Origin: Roseateles sp. YR242
GTDB taxonomy: Bacteria; Pseudomonadota; Gammaproteobacteria; Burkholderiales; Burkholderiaceae_C
Direction: 5' to 3'
Length of the DNA stretch: 64,000 nucleotides
Assembly (NCBI RefSeq): GCF_900109745.1
Contig: NZ_FOAV01000014.1
Location: 79,626 to 143,625, forward strand
The number at the start of each line of letters is the position of its first letter. The stretch's first letter is position 1. Position numbers and translations under genes: made by a program. The notes beneath the pieces are model-generated. The model saw nothing but the letters and a program-made list of their open reading frames with translations, was not told the DNA's origin and did no database searches. Of this stretch, positions 36,615-45,033 are shown piece after piece.

Positions 36615-37222
36615 AGCGACGCGACACCATCCGCCTGGCTACGCTGGCCGCCTTGACTGCCACAGTGATGGCGGCGGGCGGGCTGATGGCCGGCTGTACC
36701 ACGGCGCCACCGCAGCCGCCGCGCAGCTTGCTGCCAGAGCTGCGCTTGCCGCCAGCGGCGCTGGGCACCGCCAGCCACGCCTTGAGCCAGCGGTTGTCCG
36801 TGACCCGGCTGGACCGGCCGGATGCTCGACCGCAGCAGGTGGAGGTCCAGCTACAGCTGGACGCTTCCGGCCTGCTGCTGGCGGGCTTCGCCTTCAACCA
36901 GCGCGTCCTGCTGATGCAGTGGGACGGCAAGGCGCTGCAGGTCTGGCGCCACCCACGCCTGCCGGCGGAAGTGGATACGGAACGGATGCTGCGCGATCTT
37001 TGCCTGGTGTTCTGGCCCGCCGATGCTGTGCGTGCCGCATTGCCCGATGGCTGGCAGTGGATCGAGACAGGCAGCGGCCAGGCGCTCCGCCAAGAACTCC
37101 GCCAGGGTAACGAGGTGAGGCTGAGCGTGTCCCGACCGGGAGATCGCCTCGTTGAGATCGTCAACATGGCCGAGGGCTACCGATTGCTGATTGAATCCCA
37201 ACCGCTGGGGGGAGCGCCATGA
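36611..37222 (+). CDS. DUF3261 lipoprotein (ApeN type)
   Basis: A 203-residue lipoprotein with lipobox LMAGC in its N-terminal 30 residues, then a DUF3261-like domain (LDASGLLLAGFAFNQRVLLM, LRDLCLVFWPADAVR). The family occurs in aryl polyene operons and probably acts at the outer membrane. The ATG at 36611 overlaps the methyltransferase stop. Confidence 0.86.
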   Translation: MKRRDTIRLATLAALTATVMAAGGLMAGCTTAPPQPPRSLLPELRLPPAALGTASHALSQRLSVTRLDRPDARPQQVEVQLQLDASGLLLAGFAFNQRVLLMQWDGKALQVWRHPRLPAEVDTERMLRDLCLVFWPADAVRAALPDGWQWIETGSGQALRQELRQGNEVRLSVSRPGDRLVEIVNMAEGYRLLIESQPLGGAP

Positions 37223-38397
37223 ACGACGCCGTCTATCTGCATGCCCCCGGGGTGATCTGCGCGGCCGGTGCCAGCCTCCATGAACTCCGGGAAGCGGTAT
37301 TCGCACCGAGGCTTTCAGGTGTGGCGATGAACACGTCGGTCTGGCCCGGTCATGCAGTGCATCTGGGCGCCGTGGGCGCGGCACTGCCGTCGGTGGCTCA
37401 TCTGCCGTTGCAGGCGCGCAGCCGCAACAATGCGATGCTGCTGGCGGCGCTGGCCCAGCTCCGTGAGCTCGTGGACGCGACGATCGCCCGCCATGGCGCA
37501 AATCGCATCGGTGTGGTGCTGGGCACCAGCACCTCCGGCGTGAGCGAGAGCGAAGCGGCCATCAGCGCCTTTGCGCAAGAGGGCGCACTGCCGCCAGCGT
37601 TCCATGTCGAACAGCAGGAACTGGGGTCACCCGCACTGATGCTGACCACTCTGCTGGGCCTGGGCGGGCCGAGCTATGTCATATCCACCGCCTGTTCGTC
37701 GGGCGCGAAGGCGCTGGCCAGTGGCGCTCGCCTGATCAAGGCGGGGCTGTGCGACGCGGTGCTGGTGGGCGGCGTGGACACGCTGTGCGGCATGACGGTC
37801 GCCGGGTTCAGCGCGCTGGATTCCGTCGACGAGGCCCGCTGCCGCCCGATGAGCGCGACCAGGGCCGGCATCAACATCGGCGAGGGCGCGGCGTTGTTCG
37901 TGCTGAGCCGCGAGCCGTCGCCGGTGCGCCTCGCCGGCTACGGCGAGAGCTCGGACGCGCACCACATCTCTGCGCCGGAGCCCACGGGCCGTGGCGCCGT
38001 GGCAGCGATGCGCGAGGCGCTGGACCGCGCCGGCCTCACTCCCGCCGACATCGGCTATCTGAATCTGCACGGCACGGCCACCCCGCAGAACGATGCGATG
38101 GAAAGCCGCGCCGTGGCCGAGCTCTTCGGCCTGGCGTTGCCGTGCTCCTCCACCAAGCCGCTGACCGGCCATGCGCTGGGGGCGGCCGGCGCCATCGAGG
38201 CTTGCATTGCCTGGCTGACCGTGGCGGGTGACGGCCGCCTGCCAGTGCACCACTTCGACGGCCAGCGTGATGCCGACATCCCGGCCATTACCCTGGTGGA
38301 ACCGGGTCAGCGGCTCGCACAGGCGCCGCGCCACGTGATGAGCAATTCCTTTGCCTTCGGTGGCAACAACGCCACTTTGGTGCTGAGCCGTGGTTGA
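37219..38397 (+). CDS. 3-oxoacyl-ACP synthase, aryl polyene elongation (ApeO type)
   Basis: A 392-residue condensing enzyme with nucleophile Cys159 (STACSSGAKAL), and His in LNLHGTATPQ and LTGHALGAAG. Expected partner of the truncated ApeC-like protein at the start of the operon. It overlaps neighbours by ATGA and by 8 bp. Confidence 0.92.
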   Translation: MNDAVYLHAPGVICAAGASLHELREAVFAPRLSGVAMNTSVWPGHAVHLGAVGAALPSVAHLPLQARSRNNAMLLAALAQLRELVDATIARHGANRIGVVLGTSTSGVSESEAAISAFAQEGALPPAFHVEQQELGSPALMLTTLLGLGGPSYVISTACSSGAKALASGARLIKAGLCDAVLVGGVDTLCGMTVAGFSALDSVDEARCRPMSATRAGINIGEGAALFVLSREPSPVRLAGYGESSDAHHISAPEPTGRGAVAAMREALDRAGLTPADIGYLNLHGTATPQNDAMESRAVAELFGLALPCSSTKPLTGHALGAAGAIEACIAWLTVAGDGRLPVHHFDGQRDADIPAITLVEPGQRLAQAPRHVMSNSFAFGGNNATLVLSRG

Positions 38398-38860
38398 TTC
38401 CATCTCTTCATCCTTGCCTTCCATTGCCGAGCTGGTGCCTCATGCGGGCGCGATGAGCCTGCTGGACTGCGTAGTCGCCGCCGAAGGCGAGCGCCTCGTG
38501 GCCGAGGTGGTCGTGCCTGAAGCTGGTCTGTTTAACCGCGAAGACGGCGTAGGCGCCTGGGTCGGCCTGGAGTACATGGCCCAGGCGGTGGCCGCCTGGG
38601 CCGGCTGGCAGGGCCGCCAGGCAGGCCATGCGCCGCGCATTGGTTTTCTGCTGGGCACCCGCCGTTACCGCAGCGCCGTGGCCCGGTTCGAGCCGGGGCA
38701 GCGCCTGCGGGTCGAGATCCAGCGCAGTTATCAAGCGGACAATGGCCTCGGGCAGTTTGACTGCCATATCCACTGTGGCGAGGCTGAGCTGGCCAGCGCC
38801 ACGATTACCGTTTTCGGGCCGGAAGACCCCCGTGAGTTCCTGAAGGGAGAGACACCGTGA
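38390..38860 (+). CDS. 3-hydroxyacyl-ACP dehydratase (ApeP type)
   Basis: A 156-residue hot-dog dehydratase; conserved His in LVPHAGAMSLLD and VGLEYMAQAVAAWAGW. GTG start at 38390 inside the end of the ketosynthase gene; a later GTG/TTG is possible. It is the second dehydratase of the cluster besides the fused domain at 28727-29049. Confidence 0.88.
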   Translation: MVDSISSSLPSIAELVPHAGAMSLLDCVVAAEGERLVAEVVVPEAGLFNREDGVGAWVGLEYMAQAVAAWAGWQGRQAGHAPRIGFLLGTRRYRSAVARFEPGQRLRVEIQRSYQADNGLGQFDCHIHCGEAELASATITVFGPEDPREFLKGETP

Positions 38861-39582
38861 GCACAGTGCTGGTGACAGGCTCCAGCCGCGGCATTGGCCG
38901 GGCGATTGCGCTTCGCCTGGCGCGCGATGGGCATGACGTGGTGCTGCATTGCCGCCGTGAGATCGGCCAGGCTGAATCGGCTGCGGCGGAGATCCGAGCG
39001 ATGGGCCGCGAAGCCCGCATCCTGCAGTTCGATGTGGCCGACCGCGCCGCCGCATCGGCCGCGCTGCTGGCGGACGTAGAGGCCCATGGCTGTTACTACG
39101 GCGTGGTCTGCAATGCCGGCATCGCCCGCGACGGCGCCTTCCCGGCGCTGAGCGGCGAAGACTGGGATGACGTCATCCACACCAACCTGGATGCGTTCTA
39201 CAACGTGCTGCAGCCCTTGACCATGCCGCTGGTGCGGCGCAAGGCGCCGGGGCGCATCGTCACGCTCGCATCGGTGTCGGGCTTGATGGGCAACCGCGGC
39301 CAGGTCAACTACAGTGCTGCCAAGGCCGGCATCATCGGCGCTACCAAGGCGCTGGCGGTGGAGCTGGCCAGCCGCCAGATCACCGTCAATTGCGTGGCTC
39401 CCGGCCTGATCGAGACCGACATGGTCGATCCAGGCCTGCTGGAGGAGGCGCTAAGGATCATTCCGGCGCGCCGAGTGGGCCGGCCGGAAGAGGTGGCCGC
39501 GGTGGTGAGTTTCCTGATGGGTGCCGATGCGGCCTACATCACGCGGCAAGTGATTTCGGTCAACGGGGGGATGGTGGGATGA
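38857..39582 (+). CDS. 3-oxoacyl-ACP reductase (ApeQ type)
   Basis: A 241-residue short-chain dehydrogenase, FabG-like. Cofactor motif VTGSSRGIGRAIA, NAGIARDG, catalytic Ser-Tyr-Lys equivalents in TLASVSGLMGNRGQVNYSAAKAG. GTG start with an AGGGAGA box; GTGA overlap with the dehydratase. Confidence 0.94.
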   Translation: MSTVLVTGSSRGIGRAIALRLARDGHDVVLHCRREIGQAESAAAEIRAMGREARILQFDVADRAAASAALLADVEAHGCYYGVVCNAGIARDGAFPALSGEDWDDVIHTNLDAFYNVLQPLTMPLVRRKAPGRIVTLASVSGLMGNRGQVNYSAAKAGIIGATKALAVELASRQITVNCVAPGLIETDMVDPGLLEEALRIIPARRVGRPEEVAAVVSFLMGADAAYITRQVISVNGGMVG

Positions 39583-40817
39583 GCAAGAAGAGGGTCGTGA
39601 TCACCGGCGTTGGGGCGTTGTCGCCGCTGGGGCATGACGCCGAGACGGTGCTGGACAGCCTTCGGGCCGAGTCCAACAAGGTGCAGCGCATGCAGGCCTG
39701 GGCGGAGTACGACGGCCTCAACACCCAGGTGGGAGTACCCTGTGCACCGTTCGAGCTGCCGGCCGACCGCTATAACCGCAAGAGCATGCGCAGCATGGGT
39801 CGGGTGGCCCAGATGGCCACCCGGGCCTCCGAGCTGGCGCTCGAGCAGGCGGGCCTGCTGGGTGATCCGCTGGTAACCAGCGGCAAGCTGGGTGTGAGCT
39901 TTGGCAGCTCCAGCGGTACGCCCAGCGCCGTGGGCGACTTCGGCCGCATGATGAGCGCCAAGAGCATCGAGGGCATCAATGCCAACACCTACGTGAAGAT
40001 GATGTCGCACACCGCGACCGTCAACATCGCGGTGTTCTTCGGCATCACCGGCCGGATCATCACCACCAGCAGCGCCTGCACGTCAGGCAGCCAGGGGCTG
40101 GGCTACGCGTACGAGGCCATCCTCAGCGGCCGCCAGGTGGCCATGCTGGCTGGTGGCGCGGAGGAACTGGACCCCACCCAGGCGGCGGTCTTCGACACGC
40201 TGTTTGCCACCAGCACCAAGTACAACCACGAACCGCGCCTCACGCCCCGTCCGTTCGATGCGGACCGGGACGGCCTGGTGCTGGGTGAGGGCGCCTGCAC
40301 CTTTGTTCTTGAGGAATATGAGCATGCCAAGGCGCGTGGCGCCCGCATGCTGGGTGAGATCGTCGGTTATGGCACCAACTGCGACGGCACGCACGTCACG
40401 CAACCTCAATCCGCGACCATGGCGCAGGCCATGCGCCTGTCGCTGGAAGACGCGGGGCTGCCCGCCAGCGCCATTCCCTACGTGAATGCGCATGGCACCA
40501 GCACCGATCAGGGCGACATAGCGGAAAGCCAGGGCACGGTGGCGGTATTTGGCACCAACGTCGCGATCTCGTCGCTGAAGAGCTACATGGGTCATACGCT
40601 GGGTGCCTGCGGCGCGCTCGAGGCGTGGATGACCCTGGAAATGATGCGTGCGGGCTGGTTCGCGCCGACGCTCAACCTGGGCCGGGTGGACCCGCGCTGT
40701 GGCGAGCTCGACTACGTGCGCACCGGCGGTCGCCAGCTCCAGACCGAGTTTGCGATGACCAATAATTTCGCCTTCGGCGGCATCAACACCTCGTTGATCC
40801 TGCGTCGGCTGGACTGA
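39579..40817 (+). CDS. 3-oxoacyl-ACP synthase II-like (ApeR type)
   Basis: A 412-residue condensing enzyme with nucleophile Cys167 (TTSSACTSGSQG), and His in VNAHGTSTDQGD and YMGHTLGACGA. It is FabF/FabB-like and clearly different from the ketosynthase at 37219. ApeR-type enzymes are proposed to start the chain. ATGA overlap with the reductase; the long upstream frame to 39390 is inside that gene. Confidence 0.93.
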   Translation: MSKKRVVITGVGALSPLGHDAETVLDSLRAESNKVQRMQAWAEYDGLNTQVGVPCAPFELPADRYNRKSMRSMGRVAQMATRASELALEQAGLLGDPLVTSGKLGVSFGSSSGTPSAVGDFGRMMSAKSIEGINANTYVKMMSHTATVNIAVFFGITGRIITTSSACTSGSQGLGYAYEAILSGRQVAMLAGGAEELDPTQAAVFDTLFATSTKYNHEPRLTPRPFDADRDGLVLGEGACTFVLEEYEHAKARGARMLGEIVGYGTNCDGTHVTQPQSATMAQAMRLSLEDAGLPASAIPYVNAHGTSTDQGDIAESQGTVAVFGTNVAISSLKSYMGHTLGACGALEAWMTLEMMRAGWFAPTLNLGRVDPRCGELDYVRTGGRQLQTEFAMTNNFAFGGINTSLILRRLD

Positions 40818-40857
40818 TTTTTGTTCGAATCTTGTTAACAAACAGACGGTGATCACC

Positions 40858-41280
40858 ATGATGATGAAGAAGATGATGGCTGGCGTTGCCTTGGCCTTGG
40901 TGTTCGGTGCTGCGCAGGCACGTACGCCGGTGGCGCTGGTTGAGCCGGAGCGTGTGGTCGTGGCCGCGAGCGCCGGGACGCTGACGCCCGAGCAGGTCAA
41001 GCAGGCCATCGTGCGCGGCGGTGCCCGGTTCGAGTGGACCGTGGTCCGCGAGGAAGCCGGCAACATCCAGCTCAAGTACAACAAGCAGAACAAGCATGAG
41101 GTGGTGGTCGCCATCACCTACGACAGCACCGGCTACCAGATCCGTTACGTCTCGAGCGTCAACATGAAATACGAGACGATCAACGGCACGCCGATGATCC
41201 ATCCGTTCTACAACACCTGGGTGGGCAACCTGAGCCGCGCCATCGCCTCCGAGGCGACTGCGGCGGTGGCCGGCAAGTGA
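40858..41280 (+). CDS. Exported protein of unknown function next to the aryl polyene genes
   Basis: A 140-residue secreted protein with a signal peptide (MKKMMAGVALALVFGAAQA) and the region LTPEQVKQAIVRGGARFEW. Further on are LKYNKQNKHEVVVAITYD and YQIRYVSSVNMKYE. This resembles small periplasmic proteins seen in many proteobacteria, but I cannot name a function. Several ATG codons lie close together (40858, 40861, 40864); the first was used. It is 40 bp after the last ketosynthase. Confidence 0.7.
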   Translation: MMMKKMMAGVALALVFGAAQARTPVALVEPERVVVAASAGTLTPEQVKQAIVRGGARFEWTVVREEAGNIQLKYNKQNKHEVVVAITYDSTGYQIRYVSSVNMKYETINGTPMIHPFYNTWVGNLSRAIASEATAAVAGK

Positions 41281-41329
41281 ATCCGGTGGGCCAGCATGTG
41301 GAGACCGACTTTCCCGTGATGGCCGTCCG

Positions 41330-42061
41330 ATGAGCTTGCTGTGCCTGCTTGCAAATCAGCGGGAGCTGGAATCGGGCATGGCGCTGCCTGCGACGTGGCT
41401 CAGTGCCACGGAGCAGGCACGCTGGGCCACTTTCAGCACTGAGGCCCGGCGACAAAGTTTTCTCGCAGGGCGCTGGTTGGCTCGCCAGACCGTGCGGCGC
41501 TGGGCGAGCGCCAGCGGCATCAGTGGCAGGGGCCGCAATGGCCTGTTGCCAAACCTTCCGCCAGACGAGCTGCCTGCATTGGAAGTGGCTGCCAGTGGCG
41601 CCTGCCAGATCGCTGGCAGCCGTGGAGTGTTCGTTTCTATCAGCCACCACGGGCACCATGTGGCCTGTGCCGTGGCGGACGTTCCCGTGGGGGTTGATAT
41701 CGAGGGCCCGCGAGCCCGCCGTCGAGACTATCTGGCACTGGCCGAGACGGTTCACAGCCCCTCCCAGCAGCATGCGCTCGCGGCCCTGACGCCAGCCCAG
41801 CGCGAACATGGCTTTCTGCAGGCCTGGACGCTCAAGGAGGCCTGGCTCAAGGCTCGTCAGCGTGGCCTTGATTTCGCCTTGATGCGCAGCCTGGAGTTCG
41901 ATGCAGACGGTGGACAGGGCGGCATGGTTGACGTGGCGGCTGCCGTGCACGGCGATGTCGTTGTGGCGCTGGCTGCGGATCCGGCGCTTCCATCCGTCAT
42001 CGAGGCCGAACCGTTGCTGCAATGGCGTCGCTACGGTACGCGGCGCCTGCGGGTGGGCTGA
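41330..42061 (+). CDS. 4'-phosphopantetheinyl transferase, Sfp type
   Basis: A 243-residue enzyme that adds phosphopantetheine to carrier proteins. Motifs: VSISHHGHHVACAV, VGVDIEGP (Asp123, Glu125) and WTLKEAWLKA (Lys169, Glu170, Lys174). Next to the aryl polyene operon, it probably activates the two local acyl carrier proteins. It converges on a methyltransferase with an 11-bp gap. Confidence 0.92.
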   Translation: MSLLCLLANQRELESGMALPATWLSATEQARWATFSTEARRQSFLAGRWLARQTVRRWASASGISGRGRNGLLPNLPPDELPALEVAASGACQIAGSRGVFVSISHHGHHVACAVADVPVGVDIEGPRARRRDYLALAETVHSPSQQHALAALTPAQREHGFLQAWTLKEAWLKARQRGLDFALMRSLEFDADGGQGGMVDVAAAVHGDVVVALAADPALPSVIEAEPLLQWRRYGTRRLRVG

Positions 42062-42072
42062 GGGCCGACGCC

Positions 42073-42795
42073 TCAGCCCGGCTTGCGGGCAACCGCGTTG
42101 AGCAGGGTCTCCTCGCGCACGGTGGGCACCTTGAACCCCATCCATTCCCACGCGCCCAGATCCTTGCGACTCCACCAGAGGTAGGGCGTGCTGATGTGGT
42201 CGTCGCGCAATTCAAAGCCGGCATTGCGCAGCATGTCCAGGAACTCGGGGGCGCTGCGCTGCACATGCATGGGGTGGCGGAACAGCAGCCGGATGACCCA
42301 GCTGTGGATGTAGGCCCGGGTGCTTTCGGCCAGCAGCAGATAGCCGCCTGGCTTCAGCACGCGGAAGATCTCGGCCAGCGCAGCGGTCTGGTCGACGATG
42401 TGGTGCAGCGACTGATGGCAGAGCACCAGGTCCACCGAGGCGTCCGCCAGGGGGATTGTTTCGGCGTGGGTCTCATGCAGCGTGACTGCGACTGGGCAGG
42501 TCTCGCGCATCGGTGCGCAATGGGCGGGAAAGTTTGGCTCAGGGTCCAGCGCGTGAATGACGGTGGGTTTGAAGCGCTGCGCTAGCTCGTGCAGTGAATG
42601 GCCCTGGCCGGTGCCGATATCCAGCACCACACCGCCCTGGGGCAGATCGGGGGCCATGCGCTGCAGGTCGTTGAGTGCGCGCGCCAGCACGTGCACCCGC
42701 CAGGTGGCCGTGGAAAGGAACCAGATCCCGAAACGTGTCTCGGGTACAAAAGCCAGCTTGCGTGCGGCGAGGCGGGTCGAAAGCGAAGTGGTCAT
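42073..42795 (-). CDS. Class I SAM-dependent methyltransferase
   Basis: A 240-residue Rossmann methyltransferase with GGVVLDIGTGQGHSLHELA, DASVDLVLCHQSLHHIVDQ and EIFRVLKPGGYLLLAES. It is UbiE/COG2226-like. At the end of the aryl polyene cluster but on the opposite strand, it may correspond to ApeA, a methyltransferase of the E. coli cluster. This is positional inference only. Confidence 0.82.
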   Translation of the reverse strand: MTTSLSTRLAARKLAFVPETRFGIWFLSTATWRVHVLARALNDLQRMAPDLPQGGVVLDIGTGQGHSLHELAQRFKPTVIHALDPEPNFPAHCAPMRETCPVAVTLHETHAETIPLADASVDLVLCHQSLHHIVDQTAALAEIFRVLKPGGYLLLAESTRAYIHSWVIRLLFRHPMHVQRSAPEFLDMLRNAGFELRDDHISTPYLWWSRKDLGAWEWMGFKVPTVREETLLNAVARKPG

Positions 42796-42936
42796 GAACG
42801 CGTGAAGCGGTGGCCCACGGGCCTCCCTGGATTGTTCTGGAATTTGGGTGCGATTTTATCGGACACCCTTGCGCCGCAACCGTGCGATATTCCTTCCGAT
42901 CGCGAGCGAAAGGCGCTTGATGGGCCCCCGCAACTC

Positions 42937-42976
42937 GCAGAGGGCATGCAGAGGGCATGCAGAGGGCATGCAGAGG
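42937..42976. repeat. 11-bp tandem repeat, 3.6 copies
   Basis: Three perfect head-to-tail copies of gcagagggcat plus gcagagg, in the intergenic DNA between the methyltransferase start and the end of the MetR-like gene. It probably arose by slippage; no protein is encoded. Confidence 0.9.
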
Positions 42977-42980
42977 TTCC

Positions 42981-43889
42981 CTAGGAACGCGCTGGCTCGT
43001 CAACCTTGGAGCGCGCCGCGGCCAATTCAATAAACGCCCGCACATAGTCGATGGTGGCGTCCGCCTCCCGCGCTCCCAGAAAGATCTGCTTGGCGATGCC
43101 GCGAGCCCCCAGCCGCACCGGCACCACGTCCATCTTGGCCGCATATTCGTCCACCAGCCAGCGCGGCAGGGCGGCCACGCCACGGCCGCTGGCCACCATC
43201 TGCATCATGATGTCCGTGGTCTCGATGGCCTTATGGCGCTTGGGCGTCACCCCGGCGGGCAACAGGAACTGGTTGTAGATGTCCAGGCGCTCGATGTCCA
43301 CGGGGTAGCTGATGAGCACCTCCTGGGTCATCTGCTGCGGCTTCACATACGCGCCCGAAGCCAGCGCATGCCCCTTGGCCACGACCAGCACCTGCTCGTA
43401 ATCGAAGACCGGCACGAAGGTAAGCCCCGGCTTGAACAACGGGTCAGGCGTCACCAGCAAGTCGATCTCATAGCCAAAGAGCGCACCGATGCCGCCGAAC
43501 TGGAACTTCTGTTTCACGTCCACGTCGACGTCCGGCCATGCGGCCAAGTAGGGCGACACCACTTTCAGCAGCCACTGGTAGCAAGGGTGGCATTCCATGC
43601 CGATACGCAGCGCGCCGCGCTCACCCTGCGCGAACTGGCCCAGACGCTCCTCGGCCAGGTCCAGCTGCGGCAGCACCCTGTTCGCCACCGCCAGCAGGTA
43701 TTGGCCCGCCTGCGTCAAGCGCAGGCTTCTGCCTTCGCGCAGCCAGACGTCAGTGCCCAGCTGCTGCTCCAGCTTCTTCATGCTGTGGCTCAGTGCAGAC
43801 TGGGTCAGGTTGAGCACGCCCGCGGCGGCCGTCAATGAGCCTTGCTTCTCGACCTGCTGGACGATGCTGAGATGGATGCGCTCAAGCAT
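42981..43889 (-). CDS. metR: LysR-family regulator of methionine synthesis
   Basis: A 302-residue LysR regulator. The helix-turn-helix is at residues 16-40 (GSLTAAAGVLNLTQSALSHS). The effector domain has blocks typical of MetR: IGMECHPCYQWL and YPVDIERLDIYNQFLLPAGV. MetR responds to homocysteine. It is divergent from mesX, which it probably activates. Confidence 0.88.
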   Translation of the reverse strand: MLERIHLSIVQQVEKQGSLTAAAGVLNLTQSALSHSMKKLEQQLGTDVWLREGRSLRLTQAGQYLLAVANRVLPQLDLAEERLGQFAQGERGALRIGMECHPCYQWLLKVVSPYLAAWPDVDVDVKQKFQFGGIGALFGYEIDLLVTPDPLFKPGLTFVPVFDYEQVLVVAKGHALASGAYVKPQQMTQEVLISYPVDIERLDIYNQFLLPAGVTPKRHKAIETTDIMMQMVASGRGVAALPRWLVDEYAAKMDVVPVRLGARGIAKQIFLGAREADATIDYVRAFIELAAARSKVDEPARS

Positions 43890-43903
43890 AAGGATGAGCC
43901 ATA

Positions 43904-43919
43904 TTCATGAATCGTTGAA
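43904..43919. promoter_or_regulatory. Candidate MetR operator, inverted repeat
   Basis: TTCA-N8-TGAA inverted repeat in the 104-bp divergent region between metR and mesX. It fits the LysR T-N11-A pattern but has a different spacing and arm order from the enteric MetR consensus TGAA-N5-TTCA. Candidate only. Confidence 0.5.
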
Positions 43920-43993
43920 ATTAAACCATTTTACGTCATGGTTCCTCGTCGATAGCATCGGTCAGATTCATCTCAGAAGTCATCGGCCACCCC

Positions 43994-44977
43994 ATGAGCA
44001 ACGGTTTCGCCTTCAACATCAAGACCATCCGTTTTGATGAGAATTACCGACCGTCGGAGAGCACGCGCACCACGACCAACTTCGCCAACCTGGCGCGTGG
44101 GGAGCATCGTCAGGAGAACCTGCGCAGCACCCTTCGGATGATCGACAACCGTTTCAACGCCCTGGCGGATTGGGATAACCCGACCGGCGACCGTTACGCT
44201 GTTGAGCTCGACATCGTGTCGGTGGAAATGAGCATCGGAGAACACGTCGGCGCTGACGTGTTCCCCCTGATCGAGATCCTGAACACCCGCATCCTGGACC
44301 GGAAAACCGGTGAGTGGGTCCAGGGCATCGTGGGAAACAACTTCTCGTCCTACGTCCGCGATTACGACTTCAGTGTCCTGCTGCTGGCGCACAACGCCAA
44401 TCAATCCACGTTCAGCACGCCGGAGAATTTCGGAGACCTGCATGGCAAGCTGTTCAAGCACTTCGTGAACTCGAGTGCCTACCAGCAGCGCTTCAGCAAG
44501 CCGCCCGTCATCTGCATCAGCGCCTCCAGCAGCAAGACGTACCAGCGGACCGAAAACAGGCATCCCATCCTGGGCGTGGAATATCTGCAGGACGAGCTGT
44601 CCGCCACCGACCAGTACTTTGCCAAGATGGGTCTGAAGGTGCGCTTTTTCATGCCCCCGGGCAGCGTGGCGCCGCTGGCCTTTTACTTCCTCGGCGACCT
44701 GCTCGGCGACTACGCCAATCTGGAACTGGTGAGCACCATCAGCACGATGGAAACCTTCCAAAAGATCTACCGCCCCGAGATCTACAACGCCAACTCCGCG
44801 GCGGGAAGGCTGTATCGCCCCAGCTTGAAGCACCCGGACTACTCCTTGACGCAAATCGTCTATGACCGGGAGGAGCGTCGCCAACTGGCCGTGAAGCAAG
44901 GGAAGTTCACGGAGGAGCACTTCATCAAGCCGCACAAACGCGCTCTTGAACGATGGGCCGCGAGTTGCGCGCTCTGA
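43994..44977 (+). CDS. mesX: DUF1852 protein, partner of MesD
   Basis: A 327-residue cytoplasmic protein of the DUF1852 family. Features: GFAFNIKTIRFDENYRPSES, VISMEM-like VSVEMSIGEHVGADVF and PPGSVAPLAFYFLGDLLGDY. This family is required together with oxygen for the activity of MesD, a core methionine synthase that uses neither methyl-folate nor cobalamin; its own chemistry is unknown. It is the first gene of a two-gene unit controlled from the metR-mesX region. Confidence 0.88.
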   Translation: MSNGFAFNIKTIRFDENYRPSESTRTTTNFANLARGEHRQENLRSTLRMIDNRFNALADWDNPTGDRYAVELDIVSVEMSIGEHVGADVFPLIEILNTRILDRKTGEWVQGIVGNNFSSYVRDYDFSVLLLAHNANQSTFSTPENFGDLHGKLFKHFVNSSAYQQRFSKPPVICISASSSKTYQRTENRHPILGVEYLQDELSATDQYFAKMGLKVRFFMPPGSVAPLAFYFLGDLLGDYANLELVSTISTMETFQKIYRPEIYNANSAAGRLYRPSLKHPDYSLTQIVYDREERRQLAVKQGKFTEEHFIKPHKRALERWAASCAL

Positions 44978-45033
44978 CCCGTCTCCCCAATATTCGCGGC
45001 AACCACCCCGCTTTGCCTGAAAGGAATTCGCAG

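Noticed and set aside
42937..42976. Short repeats considered as a CRISPR array.
   Set aside because: The 11-bp units are directly adjacent with no spacers and no cas genes nearby.
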